Shown here one piece after another: positions 19,515-27,086 of a stretch of 64,000 nucleotides of DNA. The DNA comes from Nitrospira sp. (GTDB lineage: Bacteria > Nitrospirota > Nitrospiria > Nitrospirales > Nitrospiraceae). Positions within the stretch are counted from its first letter, which is position 1, and the number at the start of each line of letters is the position of its first letter. The notes under the pieces were generated by a model that was not told the origin of the DNA, ran no database searches, and worked only from the letters and a program-made list of their open reading frames with translations. The DNA lies in NCBI GenBank assembly GCA_024998565.1, contig JACOEM010000014.1:24236-88235 (forward strand), given 5' to 3'. Position numbers and translations under genes: made by a program.

Positions 19515-20312
19515 GTGAATCGACTCAGCCTCCTGTCTGTTGGGATCATCAGCCTGGTCATGAGTGCCGTCCTGCCGGCCATGGCAGGGGAGCGGGCTCC
19601 GGTCCGGCCGCTGTTCCAGGTGCAGGGGGCTGATGCGCATCAGGCGCAGAGTCTCCCGCAGGCCCGCGGGAAACGGCTCATCTATCCCGAACAAATCCGC
19701 GGGGTGATCCACGATTTCGTCAAACGGGAACTGGCCGGACGCGCCGTCGATTGCCAGGTGGCGATCGGCGATCCTCAGCAACCGATCGTCGTGCCCTCCG
19801 GGACGGTCGATCTGCAAGTCAGCGCCGGGCGATCGGACGAACCGCTGGGACGTCGAGTGTTCCAGATTCATCTGGCCGTGAACGGTCGATTCATTAAGAC
19901 CATCGAGGCCACCGCCGATGTGGCCGCCATTGTGGAGGTGGTGGTGCCGGTGCGGTCGATCAAGGTCGACGAGGAGATCGCGGCCGACGACGTCACCACG
20001 GAACGGATCGTCCAGTACGACCTGAAGCAACCGTTTGTGACCAGCCCCGCCGAAGTCATCGGCAAAGCGGCCATTCGCCCGCTTCCGCCTCAAAATGCCA
20101 TACGCATGACCTCAGTCCGGCGCCCCTTCGCCGTGCACAAGGGCGATCGGGTGACGATTGAAGCCCGGCAGGGCGGGCTGTCGATTCAAACCGTGGGCGT
20201 CACGAAATCGCATGGTGAATTGGGTCAAACCATCACGGTCTCCAATGTCGATTCCGGCAAGGAATTGCGGGCGACCGTCGTTGCCCCGGGGGTGGTCCGT
20301 GTCAGTTTTTAA
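19515..20312 (+). CDS. flgA: P-ring assembly chaperone FlgA
   Basis: The 265-residue protein has an N-terminal signal peptide (LLSVGIISLVMSAVLPAMAG, residues about 5-25). It ends with the FlgA SAF-type domain: PVRSIKVDEEIAADDV, RPLPPQNAIRMTSVRRP and the terminal GQTITVSNVDSGKELRATVV. FlgA is a periplasmic chaperone for FlgI polymerisation into the P ring. GTG at 19515 is preferred (AAGG 9 bases upstream); the GTG at 19506 is also in frame. It overlaps flgH by 14 bases. Confidence 0.92.
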   Translation: MNRLSLLSVGIISLVMSAVLPAMAGERAPVRPLFQVQGADAHQAQSLPQARGKRLIYPEQIRGVIHDFVKRELAGRAVDCQVAIGDPQQPIVVPSGTVDLQVSAGRSDEPLGRRVFQIHLAVNGRFIKTIEATADVAAIVEVVVPVRSIKVDEEIAADDVTTERIVQYDLKQPFVTSPAEVIGKAAIRPLPPQNAIRMTSVRRPFAVHKGDRVTIEARQGGLSIQTVGVTKSHGELGQTITVSNVDSGKELRATVVAPGVVRVSF

Positions 20313-21015
20313 CCGGTCGCTCACACAATATCGCCGCATCCGGTTCATCTGGTTCGGTCTGGCGCTGTGCGTGATGGTCGGGTGTTCGGCCTCGCCCAGC
20401 ACGAAGCAGCAAAAGGTGGAGATGGCCAAATTGCCTCCCCCCAAGACCATGGGATCGCTGTGGCAGGAAGAGAATGGGCGGGCCTATCTCTATGAAGATC
20501 TTCGCGCGATGCGCATCGGCGACATCATCACGATTCTGATCGTGGAAAAACACAAGGGCTCGAAGAGCGCCGACACGAACGCAGAGCGGGACTCCACCAT
20601 TTCGAATGGGATCGGCGGGACGGGGATGGGCTACCTGGGCATCCCGGGAATCCGCCTGGGGGGAGAAGCCAAGCGAGGGTTCGGCATCGATGCCACCGCC
20701 AAGAGCAAGTTCGGCGGCAAAGGCGCAACCAACCGGGAAGACACGTTGACGGGCACGATTTCGGCCATCGTGACGGAAGTGTTGCCGAACGGCGACTTAC
20801 GGGTCGAGGGGCGACGTGAGGTGACTGTCAATTCGGAACGCCAGATCATGACCATCGGAGGCATCGTCAGGCGCGTGGATGTGAATACGAAGAACACCGT
20901 GCAGTCGAGTGCCATTGCCGACGCCAAGATCGAATACTCCGGCCTGGGAGTCGTCGACGATGTGCAGCGGCCCGGCTGGCTCGTCAGAATTCTGGATTGG
21001 GTCTATCCGTTTTAG
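20299..21015 (+). CDS. flgH: L-ring lipoprotein FlgH
   Basis: The 238-residue protein has a lipoprotein signal peptide with lipobox LCVMVGC (cysteine at about residue 29). The FlgH core follows: GSLWQEENGRAYLYEDLRAM, RIGDIITILIVEKH, LTGTISAIVTEVLPNGDLRV and VRRVDVNTKNTVQSSAIADA, ending in a VYPF-type tail. FlgH forms the outer-membrane L ring, so the host is diderm. GTG at 20299 overlaps flgA by 14 bases; no better start is seen before the signal peptide. Confidence 0.95.
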   Translation: MSVFNRSLTQYRRIRFIWFGLALCVMVGCSASPSTKQQKVEMAKLPPPKTMGSLWQEENGRAYLYEDLRAMRIGDIITILIVEKHKGSKSADTNAERDSTISNGIGGTGMGYLGIPGIRLGGEAKRGFGIDATAKSKFGGKGATNREDTLTGTISAIVTEVLPNGDLRVEGRREVTVNSERQIMTIGGIVRRVDVNTKNTVQSSAIADAKIEYSGLGVVDDVQRPGWLVRILDWVYPF

Positions 21016-21058
21016 TCGCAAGTCCGTCGGGAAGAATCGACCAGCCACAGGAGTCATC

Positions 21059-22369
21059 ATGACGAGGCCGCGCAAACAACAACGGGCGATGATCACGCAA
21101 TGCTTTCGTCTCATGCTTTCAAGCGGGGTGCTGCGACCGGCCTCGATGGATCCCGGCCTTCTCGCGCGCCCCTGGTCCCCCCCGCCGCCGAAACCGGCGC
21201 CTGTTCCTGACCGGCAGCCACAAGGAGCGGCCTGGTTTCGGCGCACCGCGGTGGGCATGCTGGCCTTCCTCACGATCACGTTATTTACGGCCTCATTGGC
21301 GCAGGCTGTTCGAGTCAAGGATGTGGCCACAATCGAAGGCGTGCGCGAAAACCAGCTGATCGGGTATGGATTGGTCGTCGGTCTCGACCGGACGGGTGAT
21401 CAGGTCATCGGCGGCCAGTTCACGATTCAAGCCATGATGTCCATGTTGAACAAAATGGGTATCAATCTGGTGATCGATCCCATCCAGTTGCTCACCCGCA
21501 ATATTGCATCGGTGATGGTGACGGCGAAGCTCCCGCCGTTCGTGAAACCCGGCATGACGCTGGACGCGGTCGTCTCTTCCATGGCCAATGCGAAAAGTCT
21601 CCAAGGCGGCACGTTGCTCTCCACGCCGCTGAAGGCGCCGAACCAACAGGTATTTGCGGTCGCGCAGGGGCCTGTCTCCATCGGCGGATTCCTGGGCGGG
21701 ACCGGCGGGGCGGGCGGCGCGACGATCACCAAAAACCATCAGGCCGCCGGAGTGGTGCCTGCCGGTGCCATCGTGGAAAAAGAGCTGGTGGTGGATATCG
21801 AGAACTGGGACAGTGTCTCCGTGTTGCTGCGACACCCCGATTTCACCACCGCCATCAGAACGGCCGAAGCGATCGATGGAACGTTCGGGAAGGGTACGGC
21901 TGTTCCGGTGAATGCGGGCCTCGTGAAAACGTCGCTTCCCGCAACCTTTCACGGCCGAGTCGTGGAATACATCGCCACCATGGAGGGATTAGACGTGACC
22001 GTCGATGTCGCCGCCAAAGTGGTGGTGAACGAACGGACCGGCACGGTGGTCCTGGGTGAACATGTTCGACTCTCCACCTGTGCGATCTCCCACGGCAACC
22101 TGACGATCTCCGTCAAGAACACGCTCAACGTCTCGCAGCCTCCGGCTCCGTTGATCGGCTCGACACAAGGGCAAACGACGGTCACTCCCGATGTGCAGAC
22201 GGAAGTCACCGAACAGGAGTCGCGACTGATCGTGGTCGATCAAACGGTGACGCTTGGAGAAGTCGTACGGGCGCTCAACGCGGTGGGCGTGACTCCACGA
22301 GACCTCGTGGCCATCCTCTCGGCCCTGCGTTCCGCGGGAGCACTTCAAGCAAATCTTGAGATTGTCTAA
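21059..22369 (+). CDS. flgI: P-ring protein FlgI with unusual N-terminal extension
   Basis: From the ATG at 21059 (CAGGAG 5 bases upstream) the protein has 436 residues. The FlgI core begins VRVKDVATIEGVRENQLIGY, continues with GLVVGLDRTGDQ, and ends NAVGVTPRDLVAILSALRSA. A normal signal sequence (MLAFLTITLFTASLAQA) lies directly before the core but is preceded by about 63 residues containing a Pro-rich stretch. Either export uses this long leader or translation starts further in at that internal Met; no strong ribosome site was seen there. FlgI forms the periplasmic P ring. Confidence 0.92.
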   Translation: MTRPRKQQRAMITQCFRLMLSSGVLRPASMDPGLLARPWSPPPPKPAPVPDRQPQGAAWFRRTAVGMLAFLTITLFTASLAQAVRVKDVATIEGVRENQLIGYGLVVGLDRTGDQVIGGQFTIQAMMSMLNKMGINLVIDPIQLLTRNIASVMVTAKLPPFVKPGMTLDAVVSSMANAKSLQGGTLLSTPLKAPNQQVFAVAQGPVSIGGFLGGTGGAGGATITKNHQAAGVVPAGAIVEKELVVDIENWDSVSVLLRHPDFTTAIRTAEAIDGTFGKGTAVPVNAGLVKTSLPATFHGRVVEYIATMEGLDVTVDVAAKVVVNERTGTVVLGEHVRLSTCAISHGNLTISVKNTLNVSQPPAPLIGSTQGQTTVTPDVQTEVTEQESRLIVVDQTVTLGEVVRALNAVGVTPRDLVAILSALRSAGALQANLEIV

Positions 22370-22387
22370 GAAAGGGTCGCGTCTCCA

Positions 22388-22717
22388 ATGGAAATACAGC
22401 ATCTGATGTCAGGACAACTCGATCTGGCCCAAATGGCGACTCCACAGCCGCTTGGATTCCGCGGTCCGGTCGAGCAAGCGCCGGCAGGGGAGAAGGCCCG
22501 CGCGGCGCTCCATAAAGCCGGGCAGGAGTTTGAATCGTATTTCATTTCCTATCTTATTAAAAATATGAGGGAAACCGTTCCGAAGGGACTCCTGGACCGG
22601 AAAAACGAGCAGGTCTGGTACTCCTTTTACGATCAAGAAATAGCCAAGTTATCCACAGAAGCAGGGGGGATCGGCATTACGGCATTCGTCGATGCCTATG
22701 CAGAAAAACTTCCTTAA
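22388..22717 (+). CDS. flgJ: Rod-binding protein FlgJ (short form)
   Basis: The 109-residue protein contains the rod-binding domain only: AGQEFESYFISYLIKNMRET, then QVWYSFYDQEIAKLSTEAGG and IGITAFVDAY. The C-terminal peptidoglycan hydrolase domain of enterobacterial FlgJ is missing, which is normal in many phyla where a separate muramidase opens the wall. It follows flgI by 18 bases and closes the flgF unit; a sigma-28 promoter lies directly after its stop codon. Confidence 0.9.
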   Translation: MEIQHLMSGQLDLAQMATPQPLGFRGPVEQAPAGEKARAALHKAGQEFESYFISYLIKNMRETVPKGLLDRKNEQVWYSFYDQEIAKLSTEAGGIGITAFVDAYAEKLP

Positions 22718-22732
22718 TTCGATCGCTTTTCC

Positions 22733-22760
22733 TAAAGTTCCCGGCCGGTCCCGCCGATAG
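22733..22760 (+). promoter_or_regulatory. Sigma-28 promoter upstream of flgM
   Basis: TAAA-N16-GCCGATAG: the -35 is perfect and the -10 differs from GCCGATAA only at the last base. It lies about 60 bases before flgM and would drive flgM-flgN-flgK-flgL. Confidence 0.75.
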
Positions 22761-22821
22761 AGTACTCGACTAGGGGAAAGGCCTTTCGGAACACCCTGGC
22801 AATGGGGGAGGAGAAGCAGTC

Positions 22822-23127
22822 ATGGAGATCTCACATAATGGCCGGGCGGCAGATCTCGCGAAAATCCTGTTGGGAGTTCAGGACACTGAACGGACACACA
22901 ACAAGAAGACCGCGTCTCAAGGGACGCAGTCTCAGGATCGTGTCCAGATTTCCGAACAGGCCAAAGAACTCCAGCGTCTGAGGGCGGCAGCGGAACAGCC
23001 GGACGCGGAGCGTGATGCCAGAGTCGGTCACATTCGTCAGTCGGTCGAAGGGGGCACGTACAACGTGGACGGTAAGAAGGTTGCGGATGCCATCATTCGT
23101 AACGTCCTGACCGACGCGGTCCTGTAA
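22822..23127 (+). CDS. flgM: Anti-sigma-28 factor FlgM
   Basis: The 101-residue protein has the FlgM C-terminal sigma-binding pattern: DRVQISEQAKELQRLRAAAE, then RVGHIRQSVEGGTYNVDGKK and VADAIIRNVL. FlgM sequesters FliA in the cytoplasm and is exported once the hook is complete. The N-terminal half is polar and probably disordered, as expected. The flgM-flgN-flgK-flgL order is standard. GGGAGGAG lies about 8 bases before the ATG. Confidence 0.93.
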   Translation: MEISHNGRAADLAKILLGVQDTERTHNKKTASQGTQSQDRVQISEQAKELQRLRAAAEQPDAERDARVGHIRQSVEGGTYNVDGKKVADAIIRNVLTDAVL

Positions 23128-23200
23128 CGCCCTTCGCGTACGGCTCGACTCTTCGATCACGCGGCCTCACATGGCGGAACCGTTCGTTTGAAGGGGAGAC

Positions 23201-23653
23201 ATGGTGTCGACCGCACAGCAGCCACTTGCCACAGTCTCCGACTCCCTTCTGTGCCACATGCTCGACAAACTCACGGCCTTTCAGGCTCTGCTGATTGAAG
23301 AGCAGGATGCCATTCGGTCCCTTTCCTTCGGACAATTCACATCCGTGACTATGCGAAAAGCTCACCTATTGGATGAGATTCGAGAATTGGAGCAGCAACG
23401 CCGAAACGAGTCGACGTTGTCGGCTTCGTATAGCTCGCCGTCCTCGCGCAAGCAGCAGGAGGCCGATCTTGTCGCGGCCATCGAGCAGACGGATCGGCTC
23501 AACCGGTTCAACGCCGCCCTGATCGGGCAGTCGCTCGAGTTCTTGCAAGGCACGCTCCGCATCTGGCAACGCTCACCGCAGTCGGCGGCACTGTATTCGT
23601 CCTCGGGCACCGCAGTAGCCAGCACAGGCGGCAGGGTGAGAGCCAAGGGATAA
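23201..23653 (+). CDS. flgN: FlgK/FlgL export chaperone FlgN
   Basis: The 150-residue protein is helical. An N-terminal LCHMLDKLTAFQALLIEEQD segment and a long charged coiled coil resemble the FlgN family. FlgN delivers the hook-filament junction proteins FlgK and FlgL to FlhA, and both are encoded next. Sequence conservation in the family is low; the call leans on size, coiled-coil content and position directly before flgK. AGGGGAG precedes the ATG; a GTG one codon later is equally possible. Confidence 0.85.
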   Translation: MVSTAQQPLATVSDSLLCHMLDKLTAFQALLIEEQDAIRSLSFGQFTSVTMRKAHLLDEIRELEQQRRNESTLSASYSSPSSRKQQEADLVAAIEQTDRLNRFNAALIGQSLEFLQGTLRIWQRSPQSAALYSSSGTAVASTGGRVRAKG

Positions 23654-23664
23654 CGGGTGATCGT

Positions 23665-25059
23665 ATGTCGGGACTCAACGGACTATTCGGTGTAGGTTCC
23701 AACGCGCTGGCCAGTTTTCAACGGGCGATGTCCGTCACCGGGCAAAACATCGCCAATGTCAGCACCCCCGGCTATTCCCGCCAGGAAGCTGTTCTGACCG
23801 AATCCCTCCCGGAAAACGGACGCCCCGGCCAGATCGGAACCGGCGTCCAGGTATCGGAAATCCGCCGCTCCGTCGACAGTTTCGTTGAACAGCAACTCCT
23901 GAGCTCAAATGAACGGATCGGGCAATTCGGCGCGTCGCAGAAGGCCCTGTCGCAAATTCAAATCCTCTTTAACGATGCGAATGATCAAGGCATCGCGGCG
24001 GGGCTCAACGAATTCTTCAAGGCCTGGCAGGACGTGGCGACCAATCCGGCCGATCTGACCGCGCGCACGGTGCTCCTGACCAAAGCCGACGGGCTGACCA
24101 AACAGTTGAACCAGGCGTCATCGCAACTGTCGGCGCAACGGATTTCCCTTGATGGACAAATTGGGAGCGGGATCAACGACATCAATTCGCTCGCGAGCAA
24201 GATCGCTGATCTGAACGGCCAGATCAAACTGACCGAAGTGAGCGGGCAGCAGGCCAATGATCTGCGGGACCAACGAGGCCGGTTCCTGAACGACCTCGCC
24301 GGACTGGTGGATATTTCTTCGATCGAGGATGGAAGCGGGCAGGTCACCGTTTTTGTCGGGGTCGGCCAAATCCTTGTGACCGACCACACGGCATACAAAC
24401 TCACGGGCGTTCCCGATGTGACCAACGGTGGATTGCTCGACGTGCGGTATGACGGCGGGACCGGCCCCAACACGGATATCACCTCTTCGATCAGCGGCGG
24501 TCGCCTCAAGGGATTGATCGACGCGCGTGATACCACTGCCGCGGGGCTGCAAACTTCTCTCGACACCCTCACGTCGCAGCTCGTGTCGCAAGTGAACACT
24601 CAGCATCGTTCCGGTTATGGATTGGATGGATCCACGACACAGGATTTCTTCACGGCCACCGGGACCACGGCCAGCACGATCAGCATGGCCCTGACGGATC
24701 GCCAGAAAATCGCTGCCTCTTCGACCGCAGCCGGTGTGCCCGGCAATAATGTCAATGCCCTCGCCCTGGCCAACCTGCAAACGGCTTCGGTCGCGGGCTT
24801 AGGAAATACGACTTTTCAAAGCTACTACGGCGCCATGGCCGGTAGCTTCGGCGCCACCCTTCAAGGGGCCACCCGGGACCTGCAAGGACAGGAGATTCTC
24901 CACGATCAATTGCTGGCCCACCGAGCGGAAGTCTCCGGGGTCTCGATGGATGAAGAGCTCATCAATTTGTTGAAGTATCAGCGTGCGTTTCAGGCCGCTT
25001 CAAAGCTGATCACCACCAGCGATGAAATGCTGCAAACGATCTTGTCTTTGAAGCGATAA
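23665..25059 (+). CDS. flgK: Hook-filament junction protein FlgK (HAP1)
   Basis: The 464-residue protein starts with the axial signature (GVGSNALASFQRAMSVTGQN, then IANVSTPGYSRQEAVLTES). It shows the FlgK-specific helices SNERIGQFGASQKAL and GLNEFFKAWQDVATNPADL, and ends with EELINLLKYQRAFQAASKLI. FlgK joins hook to filament. The middle region is short compared with the 547-residue enterobacterial protein. It follows flgN by 11 bases and precedes flgL by 31 bases. Confidence 0.96.
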   Translation: MSGLNGLFGVGSNALASFQRAMSVTGQNIANVSTPGYSRQEAVLTESLPENGRPGQIGTGVQVSEIRRSVDSFVEQQLLSSNERIGQFGASQKALSQIQILFNDANDQGIAAGLNEFFKAWQDVATNPADLTARTVLLTKADGLTKQLNQASSQLSAQRISLDGQIGSGINDINSLASKIADLNGQIKLTEVSGQQANDLRDQRGRFLNDLAGLVDISSIEDGSGQVTVFVGVGQILVTDHTAYKLTGVPDVTNGGLLDVRYDGGTGPNTDITSSISGGRLKGLIDARDTTAAGLQTSLDTLTSQLVSQVNTQHRSGYGLDGSTTQDFFTATGTTASTISMALTDRQKIAASSTAAGVPGNNVNALALANLQTASVAGLGNTTFQSYYGAMAGSFGATLQGATRDLQGQEILHDQLLAHRAEVSGVSMDEELINLLKYQRAFQAASKLITTSDEMLQTILSLKR

Positions 25060-25090
25060 CCCTCTTGTCACTTCACCGGGAGCAGGCATT

Positions 25091-25981
25091 ATGAGAGTCG
25101 CCGATCAACAGATGTACAACACCCTACTCGGCAATCTCCAACGCTCCCGCTTGCAAATGCTGACCTCGCAGGAGCAGATCTCCAGCCTAAAGCGGGTCTC
25201 GACTCCCGAAGACGATCCGAGCTCGTACGGCCAGATCGTGCTCGACAAGTCCGCGCTCTCGCAAACGACGCAGTGGGTTCGCAATATTAATTTCGGGACC
25301 GCACGCGTGAATGCCGCCGATCAGGCGTTGGGACAGGTCCAGAACCTGATCACCAGAGTGCGGGAGTTGACCATTCAGGCAAGCAGCGACACGACGTCAA
25401 CAGAAGGGCGTCAGAGCATCGCCAAAGAGGTCCGGCAGCTTCAGCGGCAACTGGTTCAACTGGGCAACACCGAAGTGGCCGGGCAGGCGATCTTCGGCGG
25501 GACGAAAACGGATGTGCAGCCCTTCACGATCACCTCAGGGGATACGGTCGCCTATCAGGGCAACAGCGAGACCCAGTCGATCGCGGTCGGTGAAAATCAA
25601 ACCGTGCAGATCCTGGTGCCGGGAAGCAGCATCTTCACCGGGTCGACGACCAACATGTTCGATTCGCTGCGTGACCTGCTCACGGCCCTGGAAAGCGACA
25701 ATCGCGCCGGCATTCAAGCCGGCCTGGGAAACCTGGATTTGGCGACGGCTCAAATCAGCGATGCGCAGGGCACCGTCGGCGCGCTGGCCAATCGCCTCCA
25801 GGTCACACACGACGCCTTGGATACGGCCACCTTGACCATCACAAAATCCATCTCGGACAATCAGGATGCGGACCTGGCAACAGCCATTACCCAACTCCGT
25901 CTCCAGGAAGTTGCCGTGCAGGCCGCCAGTCAAACCTTCACCAAAATTTTTGACTCGTCGTTGATCAACTATCTCCGCTGA
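25091..25981 (+). CDS. flgL: Hook-filament junction protein FlgL (HAP3)
   Basis: The 296-residue protein is related to flagellin at both ends: RVADQQMYNTLLGNLQRSRL and ISSLKRVSTPEDDPSSYGQI at the start, TQLRLQEVAVQAASQTFTKI at the end. This is the FlgL pattern, with the Pro-Glu-Asp-Asp-Pro motif typical of HAP3. FlgL links FlgK to the first flagellin turn. It closes the flgM operon; csrA follows after a 73-base gap with its own candidate promoter. Confidence 0.95.
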   Translation: MRVADQQMYNTLLGNLQRSRLQMLTSQEQISSLKRVSTPEDDPSSYGQIVLDKSALSQTTQWVRNINFGTARVNAADQALGQVQNLITRVRELTIQASSDTTSTEGRQSIAKEVRQLQRQLVQLGNTEVAGQAIFGGTKTDVQPFTITSGDTVAYQGNSETQSIAVGENQTVQILVPGSSIFTGSTTNMFDSLRDLLTALESDNRAGIQAGLGNLDLATAQISDAQGTVGALANRLQVTHDALDTATLTITKSISDNQDADLATAITQLRLQEVAVQAASQTFTKIFDSSLINYLR

Positions 25982-25989
25982 TCGACGCT

Positions 25990-26016
25990 CAAGTTCACCT
26001 TTATCGAAACCGATAT
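25990..26016 (+). promoter_or_regulatory. Weak sigma-28-like promoter before csrA
   Basis: CAAG-N15-ACCGATAT: -10 matches 6 of 8 consensus bases, -35 matches 2 of 4, spacing is exact. It starts 9 bases after the flgL stop and ends 38 bases before csrA. Confidence 0.4.
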
Positions 26017-26054
26017 ATCCATGTACTTGTATTCACACGCCAAGGAAGGCTTGT

Positions 26055-26300
26055 ATGCTGGTCTTAACACGACGCCGGGGAGAAGGCGTGACCATCGGGC
26101 CCGATGTTCGCATCGTGGTGCTCGGCATCAAAGGCGGCCAGGTCCGGCTCGGGATCGAAGCCCCGCCCAATGTGCAAGTGCATCGCGATGAAGTGCATGC
26201 GAGGATCCAGGACGAAAATCGCATTGCCGCCGGGCCGGGGGTGATTCCGTTGGAAGCGTTTCGTCAATTGTCGAACAAAACAGGCCGCCGTGGAGGTTGA
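26055..26300 (+). CDS. csrA: Carbon storage regulator CsrA
   Basis: The 81-residue protein starts MLVLTRRRGEGVTIGPDVRI and continues VRLGIEAPPNVQVHRDEVHA, the full CsrA fold with the RNA-binding edges (LTRR and VHRDEV). CsrA binds GGA motifs in mRNA leaders, classically the flagellin leader, and is antagonised by FliW, encoded 9 bases downstream. The C-terminal tail of about 20 residues after the core is somewhat longer than in E. coli CsrA and resembles the extended CsrA of FliW-containing bacteria, where the tail takes part in FliW binding. Confidence 0.97.
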   Translation: MLVLTRRRGEGVTIGPDVRIVVLGIKGGQVRLGIEAPPNVQVHRDEVHARIQDENRIAAGPGVIPLEAFRQLSNKTGRRGG

Positions 26301-26309
26301 GGACGCGTC

Positions 26310-26786
26310 ATGAAGTGTCGGTCGACCAGATTCGGGAATTTTGAGGTGAATGACGACACACTCCTGGTGTTTCCATCGGGCATCCTCGGCTTTCCCGAGT
26401 GGAGTAAGTACGTGCTGCTCGACCACGATACCGAGGCCCCGTTCAAGTGGCTGCAATGTGTCGAAGAACCGCAGCTGGCTTTCGTCATCCTGGACCCGGC
26501 CTTCTTCAAGCCCGATTATCAGATCGAGGTGTCGTTGGATGCGCTCATCGAAATTCAAAAGCAGGACGGCGATGAACTGTCCGTCGTCACGATCCTGACC
26601 ATTCCCTCGGACGATCCCACGGCCGTGACGGCCAATTTGCGGGGACCGCTGGTCATGAATCACCGGACCAGGCTCTGCAAGCAATTGGTCCTCTCGGAGG
26701 AGTGGCCGACTCGATATCCTCTCTTTTCCGCCGCCCCCGCACAACGCCCCTCTCCGGCGGCTCCGCTTCAGGCGACGGCCCGCTAA
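26310..26786 (+). CDS. fliW: Flagellar assembly factor FliW
   Basis: The 158-residue protein carries the FliW signature: FGNFEVNDDTLLVFPSGILG, FPEWSKYVLLDHD and PFKWLQCVEEPQLAFVILDP. The C-terminal VTANLRGPLVMNHRTRLCKQ is also typical. FliW binds either flagellin or CsrA; rising free flagellin releases FliW's hold on CsrA repression, tying flagellin synthesis to export. The csrA-fliW pair here and the long flagellin leader at 54599-54730 suggest this loop operates. A Pro/Ala tail ends the protein. Confidence 0.96.
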   Translation: MKCRSTRFGNFEVNDDTLLVFPSGILGFPEWSKYVLLDHDTEAPFKWLQCVEEPQLAFVILDPAFFKPDYQIEVSLDALIEIQKQDGDELSVVTILTIPSDDPTAVTANLRGPLVMNHRTRLCKQLVLSEEWPTRYPLFSAAPAQRPSPAAPLQATAR

Positions 26787-27086
26787 ATCACGCCTTACTC
26801 ATTTGCACACCAGGATCGACGTGCCGCTGTCGCCTGGACGATCACCGGCAGGCTTCGCAAAAGCGCCTTCCTCATAACCCGTCGTTCGTGACACGCCGTT
26901 CGTCTCTCGTCCGCAGAAACGAGCGTATGGCCAGAAATCGAGAGTGGGGGCCTCTACTCTCAGCTATACGTTCTGACCGGGACGAGATACGCTTCACGCT
27001 TCGCGGATGTCGAAAACGCCGCTGCCGGACTGTTTCCGCAGCCTGCCGACAAGCGCGCTGTGGTTGTCCGACGTACGGTGAATCGA
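26787..27086. other. Intergenic region between convergent fliW and kinase gene
   Basis: No convincing gene is seen in these 300 bases. A short inverted repeat (GAGAGT/ACTCTC, 26940-26961) could be a bidirectional terminator. Locally repetitive CGTTCGT/CGTCTCTCGT and CTTCACGCTTCGCG strings look like degenerate intergenic repeats. Open frames crossing the region lack family resemblance and a ribosome site. Confidence 0.5.
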
